Assembly (NCBI GenBank): GCA_900555225.1
Contig: USKL01000040.1
Span: forward strand, 1 to 9,600
Length of the DNA stretch: 9,600 nt
From: an uncultured Collinsella sp.
GTDB lineage: Bacteria > Actinomycetota > Coriobacteriia > Coriobacteriales > Coriobacteriaceae
Reading direction: 5' to 3'
Below, in pieces: positions 1 through 7,204 of the stretch. The first letter of the stretch is position 1; each line of letters starts with the position of its first letter. The position numbers and the translations under genes were made by a program. Under the pieces are notes generated by a model. That model saw only the letters and a list, made by a program, of their open reading frames with translations, did no database searches and had not been told where the DNA came from.

Positions 1-2
1 CC

Positions 3-107
3 GTCGCCCGCGTCCGTCGTGCCGTCGAAGCAGCGCATGCCGGCCGCAAGCCCGCCGCCCGCCTACGCGGGGCGACCTCGGGCTGCATGTTTGTGGGAAT
101 CAGCTAA
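3..107 (+). CDS. C-terminal tail of an unrecognised protein (partial at window edge)
   Basis: An open frame enters from the left edge and ends at TAA 105-107. It reads as 34 residues, rich in Arg and Ala, ending in GATSGCMFVGIS. Its third codon positions are GC-rich like those of the neighbouring real genes. Its stop lies 15 nt before the GTG start of the pseudouridine synthase, and the ribosome binding site of that gene (AAAGG, 111-115) falls in the gap, so the two are probably co-transcribed. I do not recognise the family from so short a tail. The other two forward frames are also open through much of this short stretch, so the reading frame is only the most likely one. Confidence 0.4.
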   Translation, partial: VARVRRAVEAAHAGRKPAARLRGATSGCMFVGIS

Positions 108-122
108 CCGAAAGGCTTACAC

Positions 123-782
123 GTGAACGAAGAACCTCAAGTCCTCTACTGCGACGCCTGGCTCATGGCCATCGATAAGCCCGCCGGCATGATCGTCCAC
201 GGCGACGGCACCGGCGAGCGCACGCTCACCGACTACGCCAGCGATCTGTTGCTGGCGATGGGCGACGGCTTTGCCGCGACTGACATGCAGCCGCTCAACC
301 GCCTGGACCGCAACACCACCGGCGTGGTGTTGTTTTCGCTCGACAAACAGACGCAGCCCGCCTTTGACCAGATGGTGATTGACCACGCCTTCGAAAAGCA
401 CTATCTGGCGCTGGCCGAGGGCAAGATCGACTGGAACGAGAAGCTCATCGACAAACCCATCGCCCGCGACCGCCACGATAGCCGCAAGATGCGTGTCGGC
501 GCCAGCGGCAAGCCGTCACAGACGCGCGTGAAGGTGCTCAAGCGCCTTAAGAGCCGTCGTGGCCTGCCCGCGCGCTCGTATATCGATGTCGAGTTGCTCA
601 CCGGCCGCAAGCACCAAATCCGTGTGCACCTGGCAAGCGAGCATCATCCCCTGGTTGGCGACGACCTGTACGGAACGCCGCGCCCCTGCGGCCTGATGCT
701 CCACGCCCACAGCGTGTCCTTCACGCATCCCGTAACCGGCGAGCACATCCACATCGAAGCCCCCTGCCCCTGGGAGCCCTAA
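123..782 (+). CDS. RluA-family RNA pseudouridine synthase
   Basis: This is a 219-residue enzyme that isomerises uridine to pseudouridine in rRNA or tRNA. Family motifs are present in order: DKPAGMIVH (18-26), the catalytic-loop motif NRLDRNTTG (59-67) with catalytic Asp62, GRKHQIRVHLA (161-171), and PLVGDDLYG (176-184). The usual HRLDxxTSG appears as NRLDxxTTG, a substitution seen in active members. It lacks the N-terminal S4 RNA-binding domain of RluC and RluD, whose usual length is about 320 residues, so it resembles the short RluA or TruC-like forms. The start is GTG, chosen because AAAGG lies 7 nt upstream and the DKPAG motif then sits at its normal distance from the N terminus. The target uridine cannot be told from sequence. 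The gene converges with the regulator gene across a 60-nt gap. Confidence 0.93.
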   Translation: MNEEPQVLYCDAWLMAIDKPAGMIVHGDGTGERTLTDYASDLLLAMGDGFAATDMQPLNRLDRNTTGVVLFSLDKQTQPAFDQMVIDHAFEKHYLALAEGKIDWNEKLIDKPIARDRHDSRKMRVGASGKPSQTRVKVLKRLKSRRGLPARSYIDVELLTGRKHQIRVHLASEHHPLVGDDLYGTPRPCGLMLHAHSVSFTHPVTGEHIHIEAPCPWEP

Positions 783-842
783 ACCACCATAATGGGGACA
801 GGCGCCTTCGCGGTTGTTTTGGCCTTAGCCCGTCCACTGCTG

Positions 843-1589
843 TTAGACCGTGATGACGTTGTCCATTGCCCGGTACTTGGCGGGGACCTCGCCTGCGGTA
901 ATAATCGTTGCGTCGCGGAAGTCCGCGAACTTGACGGGCGCCACCATGCCAAATTTACTGGCGTCCGAGATTACGAAGCGCTTGGCCGTATGGCGCATCG
1001 AGATACGCTTTACTTGCGCCTCCTCGATATCGGGCGCCGTGAAGCCCTGCTCGGCGGCAATGCCGTTAGAGCCCCAAAAGCCACAGTTGAAGTTGTAGCG
1101 GTCTAAGGTTGCCAAGGCATCGGGGCCAACGAGTGCCTCGGTCTCGGGTTTAAGCTCGCCGCCCAGCACCACGGTACGCATGCCGCGCAAAGCAAGGCGC
1201 TGAGCATGGAGCACGGAATCGGTCACATAGGTGACATCTTCAAGGTGTGGAAGATGCTCGATGAGCCTGAGCGTCGTCGAGCCCGAGTCGATGTATACAA
1301 AGCTCTCGGGCTCCACAAGCGCCGCCGCACGGGCGCAGATACGCTCCTTGTCGTCGTTATGGAGGTCGCTGCGCTCATTAAGCGTTAGGTCGCGCGTCAC
1401 GTGCGCGCGTTCAAGACTCGTCGCTCCACCGTGGACCTTGGCGATGCGATGCGCTCGGTCGAGCGTCTGCAGGTCGCGCCGAATGGTAGACGCCGTCACG
1501 CCCAGGGTATCGGCAAGCTCTGGCACAGTAACCGAGCCAGCCTGCTGCACCATCGACACAATCGCATTAAGCCTATCTTCCGCTAGCAT
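843..1589 (-). CDS. DeoR/GlpR-family transcriptional repressor
   Basis: This 248-residue protein has the classic DeoR layout. The N-terminal winged helix-turn-helix spans about residues 5-56, with TVPELADTLGVTASTIRRDL at 21-40 as the DNA-binding helices and HGGA at 53-56 closing the domain. The C-terminal sensor domain carries DSGSTT (101-106, phosphosugar binding), VLGGEL (141-146), NGI (175-177), EQGFT (180-184) and ISDASKFG (207-214). Such repressors usually bind a phosphorylated sugar made by the pathway they control. The ATG is fixed by a strong GGAGGAG site made from the last codons (Glu-Glu-Glu) of the upstream oxidoreductase gene, whose stop is 3 nt away, so the two are translationally coupled. 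The natural target is therefore probably its own operon. The ligand is not predictable here. Confidence 0.93.
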   Translation of the reverse strand: MLAEDRLNAIVSMVQQAGSVTVPELADTLGVTASTIRRDLQTLDRAHRIAKVHGGATSLERAHVTRDLTLNERSDLHNDDKERICARAAALVEPESFVYIDSGSTTLRLIEHLPHLEDVTYVTDSVLHAQRLALRGMRTVVLGGELKPETEALVGPDALATLDRYNFNCGFWGSNGIAAEQGFTAPDIEEAQVKRISMRHTAKRFVISDASKFGMVAPVKFADFRDATIITAGEVPAKYRAMDNVITV

Positions 1590-1592
1590 CGC

Positions 1593-2672
1593 TTACTCCT
1601 CCTCGGGATACACGACTCCCCAGTCGGCGCGAAGCTTGGACATAAGCTCCATAACATCAGAAGCATAACCCAGCAGCTCGCGCTTGGAGTCGTCGCCGGC
1701 AACGGCCTTCTCAAGATCGGCCATCTCATAGCAAAGGGCGTAAGCCTCGGTGCCGGCGTGGACCTCCTCGCGGTGGCCGTCCGCAGTCCACACGATGGTC
1801 GCGTGATCGGCACGCGGATAATCGTTGACCTCGATGTAGCACTTATCGAAGCTGATGACCGAGCGCTTGGGCTGCTTGGAGTGGAGCGTGAGGCTCACCA
1901 CGCCCAGCTGCTGTTCGGAATTACGGCATACGATGCCGCCCGCAACGTCGACACCGGTCTCACAGGTGTTGCCCAGCGAGACAACCTCAGCGGGCTGGCT
2001 CGCCATAAAGAGGCGCATGACAGACAGGGCATACACACCAATATCGAGCATGGCACCGCCGGCAAGGTTGCGGTTGTAGAAGCGGTTGGTCAGGTCGCCG
2101 TACTCCTTATAGCTGCCAAAGTTGAGTTGGGCGAGATTCATACGGCCGAACTCACCGTCATCCATGCGGCGACGCAGCTCTTGATATAAGGGCATGTGAA
2201 GCACCGTGGTGGCGTCCATAAGGACGACGTTGTGATCACCGGCAATGGCGCGGGCCTCGTCGAGCTCGGCGGAGTTGAGGGTGATGGCCTTTTCGCAGAG
2301 CACGTGCTTGCCAGCTGCCAGAGCGGCTCGCAGGTAGGTGATATGCGTGTTGTGCGGCGTGGTGATATAGACTGCGTCAATATTCGGATCGGCGTAGAGG
2401 TCCTCGACCGTTTCATAGACCTTCTCAACGCCATACTGCTCTGCAAAAGCCTGAGCCTTGGACAGCGTGCGGTTGGCAACGCCCGCGAGCTTTCGGCCGG
2501 CAAGGGCGAGAGACTGAGCTATCTGGTTGGCGATAACGCCACACCCAATTACAGCCCAACGAAGCTCGGGAGCCGTAAAAATGTTGTCGGGAAACGGTTG
2601 ATCCTGGACCGAGGCGAACGCCGCCTTAGCGGCTGCTTCGGCGTCGAGCGGAGCCTGTTTGGAATCTGCCAT
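1593..2672 (-). CDS. Gfo/Idh/MocA-family NAD(P)-dependent oxidoreductase
   Basis: This 359-residue cytoplasmic dehydrogenase belongs to the glucose-fructose oxidoreductase/inositol dehydrogenase family. Residues about 37-160 form the Rossmann domain: WAVIGCGVIA (39-48) is the dinucleotide loop, ITTPHNTH (103-110) and CEKAITLN (126-133) follow, with Lys128 as the family's conserved catalytic lysine in the EKP/EKA motif. Residues 170-359 form the alpha/beta substrate domain, including GGAMLDIGVYALS (205-217). A 35-residue N-terminal extension rich in Ala, Asp and Gln precedes the Rossmann fold; its start is supported by AGGAGG at 8 nt. The EKA version and GGAMLDIG resemble the dihydrodiol-dehydrogenase-like subgroup, but the substrate is unknown. 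It is first in a two-gene unit with a DeoR-type repressor, which points to sugar or polyol oxidation. Confidence 0.93.
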   Translation of the reverse strand: MADSKQAPLDAEAAAKAAFASVQDQPFPDNIFTAPELRWAVIGCGVIANQIAQSLALAGRKLAGVANRTLSKAQAFAEQYGVEKVYETVEDLYADPNIDAVYITTPHNTHITYLRAALAAGKHVLCEKAITLNSAELDEARAIAGDHNVVLMDATTVLHMPLYQELRRRMDDGEFGRMNLAQLNFGSYKEYGDLTNRFYNRNLAGGAMLDIGVYALSVMRLFMASQPAEVVSLGNTCETGVDVAGGIVCRNSEQQLGVVSLTLHSKQPKRSVISFDKCYIEVNDYPRADHATIVWTADGHREEVHAGTEAYALCYEMADLEKAVAGDDSKRELLGYASDVMELMSKLRADWGVVYPEEE

Positions 2673-2976
2673 TATGTGCCTCCTGAGTCATCGGAAGTCC
2701 TTCATTTCTAACAACCCTATATTCGCACAATTGCGCGCGTATCTGCTCGTGTTTGCGTGTTTATTTGCTTATCGGTCATTATTTAGCCATATTTTGCACA
2801 TTTTTACGCGGTCATACGCATTAACACGCAATGCTATGCGCGATAATGCGCATGCGAGGATCCTTGTAAAGGATAAAGAAGCGGAACACCAAAGCCCAAA
2901 AAGGCAGAGCAGGCTGTCTTACTCTTCCCCTCTAGGGGCATCAGGCATCAATGGACCGTCCCAAACTGCCGACACA
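2673..2976. other. AT-rich upstream region of the oxidoreductase-repressor unit
   Basis: There is no credible gene here. The stretch 2700-2870 is clearly richer in A+T than its surroundings and should hold the minus-strand promoter for the oxidoreductase gene, though I cannot fix a convincing -35/-10 pair. The ribosome binding site AGGAGG lies just upstream of the start. Inverted repeats that could serve as operators are listed separately. A short palindrome, CCCC-TCTA-GGGG, sits at 2927-2938, and the REP-like cluster begins near 2977. Confidence 0.5.
2753..2853. promoter_or_regulatory. Candidate operator region for the DeoR-type repressor
   Basis: Two inverted repeats stand out. ATGCGC at 2836-2841 and GCGCAT at 2848-2853 form a 6-bp dyad around GATAAT. 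TTGCGTGTT at 2753-2761 is matched in inverse by AACACGCAA at 2823-2831, 61 bp apart. The second spacing would fit two operator half-regions bridged by an oligomeric repressor, as is known for DeoR-family proteins. They lie 81-184 bp upstream of the oxidoreductase start. The link to the adjacent repressor is inference from position only. Confidence 0.35.
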
Positions 2977-3081
2977 TGGGGACTGTCCCCAACTGCCGGG
3001 ACTACTCATTTAAGTCTGTCCCCAATGAGCACAATCACTCATGTAAGTCTGTCCCCAATGAGTATCCCCAATGAGTGGGGA
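2977..3081. repeat. Cluster of REP-like palindromic GGGGACAG repeats
   Basis: A TGGGGAC-T-GTCCCCA palindrome lies at 2977-2991. It is followed by two 26-bp direct repeats at 3004-3029 and 3037-3062 that differ at one base. Each contains TAAGTCTGTCCCC flanked by ACTCAT and ATGAG arms, so each folds into its own hairpin. A last partial unit at 3065-3081 is TCCCCA-ATGAG-TGGGGA. An isolated TGGGGACAG half-motif also occurs at 793-801, after the pseudouridine synthase. The arrangement (intergenic, palindromic, clustered, near gene ends) matches repetitive extragenic palindromes, which in many bacteria are moved by RAYT (IS200/IS605-like) enzymes. No such enzyme is in this window. Confidence 0.7.
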
Positions 3082-3084
3082 TAG

Positions 3085-3120
3085 AAAAAGGCCCGGGTGC
3101 CGTGGGGCATCCGGGCCTTT
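3085..3120 (-). terminator. Intrinsic terminator of the ribosomal protein operon
   Basis: Read on the minus strand, AAAGGCCCGGATGCC is followed by a CCAC loop and GGCACCCGGGCCTTT, then TTCTAT. This is a 15-bp stem with one A-C mismatch, ending in a run of five T. It starts 26 nt after the rplX stop codon. It is well placed to end the ribosomal transcript before the oxidoreductase gene. The mirrored AAA/TTT ends could also allow weak termination on the plus strand. Confidence 0.88.
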
Positions 3121-3146
3121 GCTAGCAACTTGATGTTGCGGGCAGC

Positions 3147-3452
3147 TTAGAACTTGTGGCCGCACTTCTTGCAGACGCGCAGCTTGTTCTTGCCGTCCTT
3201 CTCGTGACCGACGCGGGTAACCTTACCGCACTCGGGGCAAACGAGATTGACGTTGGAGGCGTCGATGGGAGCCTCCTGCGAAACGATGCCGCCCTGCTGG
3301 TTGGCAGCGCTGGGCTTGACGGCCTTCTTGACGACCGAAACGCCCTCGACAACGACCTTGTTCTCGGCGGGGAGAGCACGCAGGATAACGCCCTGCTTGC
3401 CGCGATCCTTACCAGAGAGAACCTGGACCTTATCGCCCTTCTTGATATACAT
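3147..3452 (-). CDS. rplX: 50S ribosomal protein L24
   Basis: This 101-residue protein binds 23S rRNA domain I and starts large-subunit assembly. It begins with [20 protein letters not shown] (4-23), the KOW motif typical of L24. It ends in a zinc-ribbon-like segment with CPEC (73-76) and CKKC (94-97), the four-cysteine form found in many bacterial L24 proteins. The ATG is preceded by AGGGGAG at short spacing and lies 13 nt after the rplN stop. It is the last gene of the cluster. In most bacteria rplE, rpsN and rpsH would follow; here a terminator does. Confidence 0.97.
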   Translation of the reverse strand: MYIKKGDKVQVLSGKDRGKQGVILRALPAENKVVVEGVSVVKKAVKPSAANQQGGIVSQEAPIDASNVNLVCPECGKVTRVGHEKDGKNKLRVCKKCGHKF

Positions 3453-3465
3453 ATATCTCCCCTAA

Positions 3466-3834
3466 CTACAGGGTCTCGGGAGCGAGCGAGACGATCTTCA
3501 TGTACTTCTTGTCACGAAGCTCGCGAGCGACGGGCCCGAAGATACGGGTGCCGACGGGCGAACCATCGTTGTTGATGACAACGCAGGCGTTCTCATCAAA
3601 GCGAATGTAGGAGCCATCCTTGCGGCGGATCTCCTTAACGGTGCGAACGACGACGCAACGGACAACGTCCTTCTTCTTGACGTTGGCGCCAGGGGTAGCC
3701 TCCTGGACAGCACCGATGAACACATCGCCGATGCCTGCATAACGACGCTTGGAACCGCCAAGCACCTTGATGCAGCGAATCTTGCGAGCGCCGGAGTTGT
3801 CGGCGACGTTCAGCATGGTTTGCATCTGAATCAT
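3466..3834 (-). CDS. rplN: 50S ribosomal protein L14
   Basis: This 122-residue protein is full length for L14, which binds 23S rRNA and forms part of the intersubunit bridge with 16S helix 44. The N terminus [19 protein letters not shown] and the segment [14 protein letters not shown] are diagnostic. The C-terminal part [26 protein letters not shown] is also typical. The ATG has GGAGG about 10 nt upstream. In E. coli this is the first gene of the spc operon. Here it follows rpsQ after a 118-nt structured spacer with a possible promoter, so it may have kept a semi-independent transcription start. Confidence 0.98.
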   Translation of the reverse strand: MIQMQTMLNVADNSGARKIRCIKVLGGSKRRYAGIGDVFIGAVQEATPGANVKKKDVVRCVVVRTVKEIRRKDGSYIRFDENACVVINNDGSPVGTRIFGPVARELRDKKYMKIVSLAPETL

Positions 3835-3859
3835 GGTAGATGTTCCTCCGAACTAAGAA

Positions 3860-3925
3860 CCGAAGAGAGGTGCGCAGCCTTTATACAGCCCGTGGTATGC
3901 AAGCCAGGCATACGCACATCTTCGG
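3860..3925 (-). promoter_or_regulatory. Structured rpsQ-rplN spacer with possible internal promoter
   Basis: Nested inverted repeats pair across this spacer: CCGAAGA (3860-3866) with TCTTCGG (3919-3925), GTGCG (3870-3874) with CGCAC (3913-3917), and, as a competing inner hairpin, GTATGC (3895-3900) with GCATAC (3908-3913). On the minus strand TATAAA at 3880-3885, preceded by TG, resembles a -10 box, but I see no good -35 box. The region sits at the classical S10/spc operon boundary, which supports a regulatory role. It could be a promoter, an attenuator, or an RNA-processing site. Confidence 0.4.
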
Positions 3926-3952
3926 AAACGTACAAGTCGTAAGAGCGACTGC

Positions 3953-4213
3953 TTATTTAGCGCGCTCGACGACCTCGATGAGGCGCCAACGCTTCATCTT
4001 GGACATAGGACGGGTCTCCATAACGCGGACGGTATCGCCCACGCCAGCCGTGCACTCCTCGTCGTGAGCGTGCAGCTTCTTGGAGCTGGTCATCATCTTG
4101 CCGTACTTGGGGTGACGCTTGCGCTCGGTGATGGTGACAACAATGGTCTTGGCACCGGAGACGGAGGTAACGACACCCGTACGGACCTTACGCGAGTTAC
4201 GCGAATCAGTCAT
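3953..4213 (-). CDS. rpsQ: 30S ribosomal protein S17
   Basis: This 86-residue protein is the usual length for S17, a primary 16S rRNA binder with an OB fold. RTGVVTSVSGAKTIVVTITE (11-30), HPKYGKMM and the GDTVRVMETRPMSKMKRWRL stretch are hallmark segments. The ATG has AAGGAG 6-7 nt upstream and follows the rpmC stop by 16 nt. It is the last gene of the classical S10 set. It is separated from rplN by an unusually long 118-nt gap for this operon. Confidence 0.98.
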   Translation of the reverse strand: MTDSRNSRKVRTGVVTSVSGAKTIVVTITERKRHPKYGKMMTSSKKLHAHDEECTAGVGDTVRVMETRPMSKMKRWRLIEVVERAK

Positions 4214-4229
4214 GTTCTCTCCTTAGGTC

Positions 4230-4445
4230 CTACTCGGCGACAGCGGACTTCTCCGCTGCGATCTCGCGGGCGCGCTGCTCCGTGAGGACGCGAGCGATGT
4301 CCTTCTTCACGGTGTTGACGCGAGCGGTGTTGTCCAGCTGGCTGGTGGCCATCTGGAAACGAAGGTTAAAGAGCTCGGCGCGCATTTCCTTCAGCTTCTC
4401 AACGAGCTGAGCGTCCGAGAGCTCACGAATCTCTGCGGGCTTCAT
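4230..4445 (-). CDS. rpmC: 50S ribosomal protein L29
   Basis: This 71-residue, mostly helical protein is L29, which binds near the polypeptide exit tunnel and helps dock trigger factor and SRP. The N terminus [18 protein letters not shown] and the core ELFNLRFQMATSQLDNTARV match the family. The Ala/Glu-rich tail (REIAAEKSAVAE) is slightly longer than in the shortest forms. Its ATG overlaps the rplP stop by one base (TAATG). Its ribosome binding site, AAGGAGG, lies in the last codons of rplP, so translation is coupled. Confidence 0.97.
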   Translation of the reverse strand: MKPAEIRELSDAQLVEKLKEMRAELFNLRFQMATSQLDNTARVNTVKKDIARVLTEQRAREIAAEKSAVAE

Positions 4446-4948
4446 TAGTTCTCCTCCTTGGCGGCGGCGGCGTCCTCAGCAGCCCACTTGGCCTCGAGAG
4501 CGGCCTCCTCAGCCATCTCCTTCTCGATGCGCTGCTCAGCGTTCTTAGCAGCAACAATCTTGGTCTTGATGGGGAGCTTGTGCTGCGCAAGACGCAGAGC
4601 CTCGCGAGCGACCTCCTCGGGAACACCCTTGACCTCGAACATGATGCGGCCGGGCTTGACGACGGCCACCCACTCCTCGGGATTACCCTTACCAGAACCC
4701 ATGCGAGTCTCGGCAGGCTTCTTGGTGATGGGCTTATCGGGGAAGATCGTGATGTAGACACGACCGCCACGCTTCATGTAGCGGGTCATGGCAATACGAG
4801 CGGCCTCGATCTGACGGTTGGTGATCCAATGGGCCTCGAGAGCCTGGATACCAAACTCGCCGAAATGCAGCTCGGTATTACCCTTGGCCTGGCCCTTCAT
4901 GGAGCCACGCTGCACCTTGCGGTGAAGAATACGCTTAGGGGCAAGCAC
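4445..4948 (-). CDS. rplP: 50S ribosomal protein L16 with acidic C-terminal extension
   Basis: L16 sits by the A and P tRNA sites and helps tRNA positioning. Core signatures are [15 protein letters not shown] (1-15), [15 protein letters not shown] [11 protein letters not shown] (41-51), [22 protein letters not shown] (63-84) and the usual end of the fold, KLPIKTKIV (124-132). The protein is 167 residues, about 30 longer than E. coli L16 (136). The extra C-terminal segment (about 138-167) is a Glu/Ala/Lys-rich predicted helix. The start is GTG, overlapping the rpsC stop by one base (TAGTG), with GGAGGGG upstream. The tail also encodes the rpmC ribosome binding site. Confidence 0.97.
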   Translation of the reverse strand: MLAPKRILHRKVQRGSMKGQAKGNTELHFGEFGIQALEAHWITNRQIEAARIAMTRYMKRGGRVYITIFPDKPITKKPAETRMGSGKGNPEEWVAVVKPGRIMFEVKGVPEEVAREALRLAQHKLPIKTKIVAAKNAEQRIEKEMAEEAALEAKWAAEDAAAAKEEN

Positions 4949-5658
4949 TACTGACCCCTCCTCTCGGAGTTACGACGACGAGGACGGGAAGAGCCCTCGA
5001 GTGCAGGGTTGGGAACAGGCTGGCCCGGGAGCTTCTCGCCCAGGTAGATCCAGACCTTCACGCCGCAAGCGCCCATGGTGGTGCTGGCGACAGCCGTGCC
5101 GTAGTCGATCTTGGCACGGAGGGTGTGCAGAGGCACGCGACCCTCGCGGTACCACTCACGACGGCCCATCTCGGCACCGCCGAGACGACCGGAGCACTGG
5201 ATACGGATGCCCTTAGCGCCGGCCTTGCGGGCGGACTGGACAGCCTTGCGCATAGCGCGACGGAAGGCAACGCGGCCCTCGAGCTGCTCGGCGATAGACT
5301 GAGCAACGAGGTTGGCGTCGAGCTCGGGGCGCTTGATCTCGACAACGTCGACGGAGAGCTGGCCCTTGGAGACGCCAGCGACCTTCTCGAGCTCGGTGCG
5401 GAGGGTATCGATCTCGGCACCCTTCTTACCGATGACAACGCCGGGGCGAGCAGTGAGGATGATGACCTTCACCTTGTCGCCAGCGCGCTCGATCTCGACG
5501 CGGGAGACAGCTGCGCGGGAAAGACGCTTCTCGAGGTACTTGCGGATCTCGAGATCGTTACCGAGGGTCTTAGCGTAATCCTTCTCTGCGAACCAGCGGG
5601 AGCGCCAGTTCTCGGTAATGCCAAGACGGAAGCCGGTGGGGTAGACTTTCTGACCCAT
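4948..5658 (-). CDS. rpsC: 30S ribosomal protein S3
   Basis: This 236-residue protein is S3, located at the mRNA entry channel of the small subunit, where it contributes to mRNA helicase activity. It opens with [14 protein letters not shown], has the KH-domain loop GVVIGKKG (73-80), and the C-terminal domain signature [17 protein letters not shown] followed by [18 protein letters not shown]. The C terminus is a basic tail, [12 protein letters not shown]. The ATG is 6 nt after the rplV stop and is preceded by AAAGGAGG. The stop overlaps the GTG of rplP. Confidence 0.98.
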   Translation of the reverse strand: MGQKVYPTGFRLGITENWRSRWFAEKDYAKTLGNDLEIRKYLEKRLSRAAVSRVEIERAGDKVKVIILTARPGVVIGKKGAEIDTLRTELEKVAGVSKGQLSVDVVEIKRPELDANLVAQSIAEQLEGRVAFRRAMRKAVQSARKAGAKGIRIQCSGRLGGAEMGRREWYREGRVPLHTLRAKIDYGTAVASTTMGACGVKVWIYLGEKLPGQPVPNPALEGSSRPRRRNSERRGQ

Positions 5659-5664
5659 ACAGCT

Positions 5665-6036
5665 TTACGCCTCCTTTCGAGGAGCAACGACGACGGTGAT
5701 GTGGGAAGTACGCTTCAGAATGCGAGAAGCGGAACCCTTGGCGCGGGGACGGATGCGCTTAAGCGTCGGACCCTCGTCAACATAGGCAGCGGCGACAACC
5801 AGGTTGTCGGCACGCAGACCGTTGTTGTTCTCAGCGTTCGCAACGGCGGAACGGAGAACCTTCTCGACATCCACGGCGACGGCGCGGTCGCAGAAGTGGA
5901 GGATGTCGAAGGCCTGAGCGACAGGCTTGCGGCGGATCAGATCGACCACCAGGCGGGCCTTGCTGGGGGAAACACGCACGTACTTAGCGACGGCGCGAAC
6001 CTCGGTGGCCTCAGTTTCAATAGACTTAGTTGCCAT
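5665..6036 (-). CDS. rplV: 50S ribosomal protein L22
   Basis: This 123-residue protein is L22, whose long beta-hairpin lines the exit tunnel and influences macrolide binding. The N-terminal part has [20 protein letters not shown]. The tunnel hairpin is represented by [20 protein letters not shown], followed by the family ending [10 protein letters not shown]. There is a short extra N-terminal leader ([12 protein letters not shown]) before the conserved start of the fold. The ATG has AGGGGG just after the rpsS stop, 14 nt upstream in the gap. Confidence 0.98.
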   Translation of the reverse strand: MATKSIETEATEVRAVAKYVRVSPSKARLVVDLIRRKPVAQAFDILHFCDRAVAVDVEKVLRSAVANAENNNGLRADNLVVAAAYVDEGPTLKRIRPRAKGSASRILKRTSHITVVVAPRKEA

Positions 6037-6050
6037 TTACGGTTAACCCC

Positions 6051-6311
6051 CTATTTGGCCTTGTGGCCACGGAACGTACGAGTCGGCGCGAACTCGCCGA
6101 GCTTGTGACCAACCATGGACTCGGTAACATACACGGGCACATGCTTGCGGCCGTCGTGGACGGCGATGGTGTGACCAACCATCTCGGGGAAGATGGTGGA
6201 CGCGCGGGACCAGGTCTTCACGACGTCCTTCTTGCCAGCCTCGTTCATCGCGGTGATACGCGAGAGAAGGCGAGTCTCCACGAACGGGCCCTTTTTGAGA
6301 CTTCTGCTCAT
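6051..6311 (-). CDS. rpsS: 30S ribosomal protein S19
   Basis: This 86-residue protein is S19 of the small-subunit head, which contacts 23S rRNA in an intersubunit bridge. The opening [11 protein letters not shown], the central [25 protein letters not shown] and the end [16 protein letters not shown] are all strongly conserved family segments. The ATG has AGGAG about 9 nt upstream and lies 32 nt after the rplB stop. Length is normal and no residue is unusual. Confidence 0.98.
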   Translation of the reverse strand: MSRSLKKGPFVETRLLSRITAMNEAGKKDVVKTWSRASTIFPEMVGHTIAVHDGRKHVPVYVTESMVGHKLGEFAPTRTFRGHKAK

Positions 6312-6343
6312 AAGTGCTTTCTCCTAAAACTCGGTATCCGAAA

Positions 6344-7174
6344 TTACTTCTTACGGCGACGAATGATGTGCTGGTTCGAGACCTTCTTCTTCTTGCGCGT
6401 ACGAAGGCCCTTCGTCGGCTTACCCCAGGGGGTAACGGAGGGACGACCAGAGGTGTGGTTCTTGCCCTCGCCACCGCCGTGCGGGTGGTCGACAGGGTTC
6501 ATGACGGTACCGCGGACGGTCGGGCGCACGTTCATGTGACGCTTACGGCCGGCCTTGCCGATGACGATGTTAGAGTGATCGGCGTTGCCGACCTCACCAA
6601 CGGTGGCGCGGCAGGTAACGAGGATGCGGCGCATCTCGGAGGAAGGCATACGGACGATGGCGTACTTGCCCTCCTTACCCATCAGCTGGCAGGAGTTACC
6701 GGCGGAACGGGCAATAGCAGCGCCCTTGCCCGGCTGGAACTCGACGGCGTGGATGAGCGTACCGACGGGGATGTCGGCGAGGGGCAGAGCGTTGCCCGGC
6801 TTGATGTCGGCGTCAGAACCGGACATGATGGTCTGACCGACCTCGAGGCCCTTAGGGGCCAGGATGTAGCGCTTCTCACCGTCAGCGTAGTGCAGCAGAG
6901 CGATGCGAGCGGAACGGTTCGGATCGTACTCGATCGTGGCAACCTTGGCGGGCACGCCGTCCTTGTTGCGCTTGAAGTCGATGATGCGGTAACGACGCTT
7001 CACGCCGCCGCCCTGGTGACGGGTGGTGATGCGGCCGTTGTTGTTACGACCGGCCTTCTTGGGCAGGGGCTCGAGAAGAGACTTCTCGGGCTTGGTGCAG
7101 GTGATCTCGGAGAAGTCGGAGATCGTCTGCCAACGCCTACCAGCGGAGGTCGGCTTAAGGTGCTTTACAGCCAT
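6344..7174 (-). CDS. rplB: 50S ribosomal protein L2
   Basis: This 276-residue protein is L2, needed for subunit joining and for peptidyl transferase centre formation. Signatures include [19 protein letters not shown] (42-60), the OB and SH3-like core, and [14 protein letters not shown] (224-237), which contains the histidine (His230) equivalent to the conserved His229 of E. coli. The C terminus is strongly basic ([18 protein letters not shown]). The frame is open 25 codons further upstream to an in-frame ATG at 7249, but the start chosen is MAVKHLKP at 7174, the universal L2 N terminus. It is preceded by AAAGGG. A 179-nt structured spacer separates it from rplW. Confidence 0.98.
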   Translation of the reverse strand: MAVKHLKPTSAGRRWQTISDFSEITCTKPEKSLLEPLPKKAGRNNNGRITTRHQGGGVKRRYRIIDFKRNKDGVPAKVATIEYDPNRSARIALLHYADGEKRYILAPKGLEVGQTIMSGSDADIKPGNALPLADIPVGTLIHAVEFQPGKGAAIARSAGNSCQLMGKEGKYAIVRMPSSEMRRILVTCRATVGEVGNADHSNIVIGKAGRKRHMNVRPTVRGTVMNPVDHPHGGGEGKNHTSGRPSVTPWGKPTKGLRTRKKKKVSNQHIIRRRKK

Positions 7175-7204
7175 TACAATCCCTTTCAATAGGAATCCGT
7201 TAGC

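Noticed and set aside
783..842. Bidirectional terminator between the convergent pseudouridine synthase and repressor genes
   Set aside because: Only broken partial pairings (GGAC...GTCC) are visible, without a clean stem and T-run; not supported.
3004..3062. Possible CRISPR array
   Set aside because: Only two units, with a 7-bp gap, each internally palindromic, and no cas genes; REP-like repeats fit better.
2659..3084. Plus-strand open frame across the oxidoreductase upstream region
   Set aside because: It is made from the start of the minus-strand gene, an AT-rich region and the palindromic repeats, which give the repeated SLSPMS peptide. No protein character.
5125..6108. Long plus-strand open frame of 327 codons
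   Set aside because: It is the antisense of rpsC and rplV, which are certain from sequence. Its Leu/Gly/Asp-rich product has no domain-like pattern, and long antisense frames are expected opposite GC-biased genes.
6314..7192. Plus-strand open frame of 292 codons opposite rplB
   Set aside because: It is a mirror of the L2 coding frame; the product is low-complexity and no ribosome binding site was seen.
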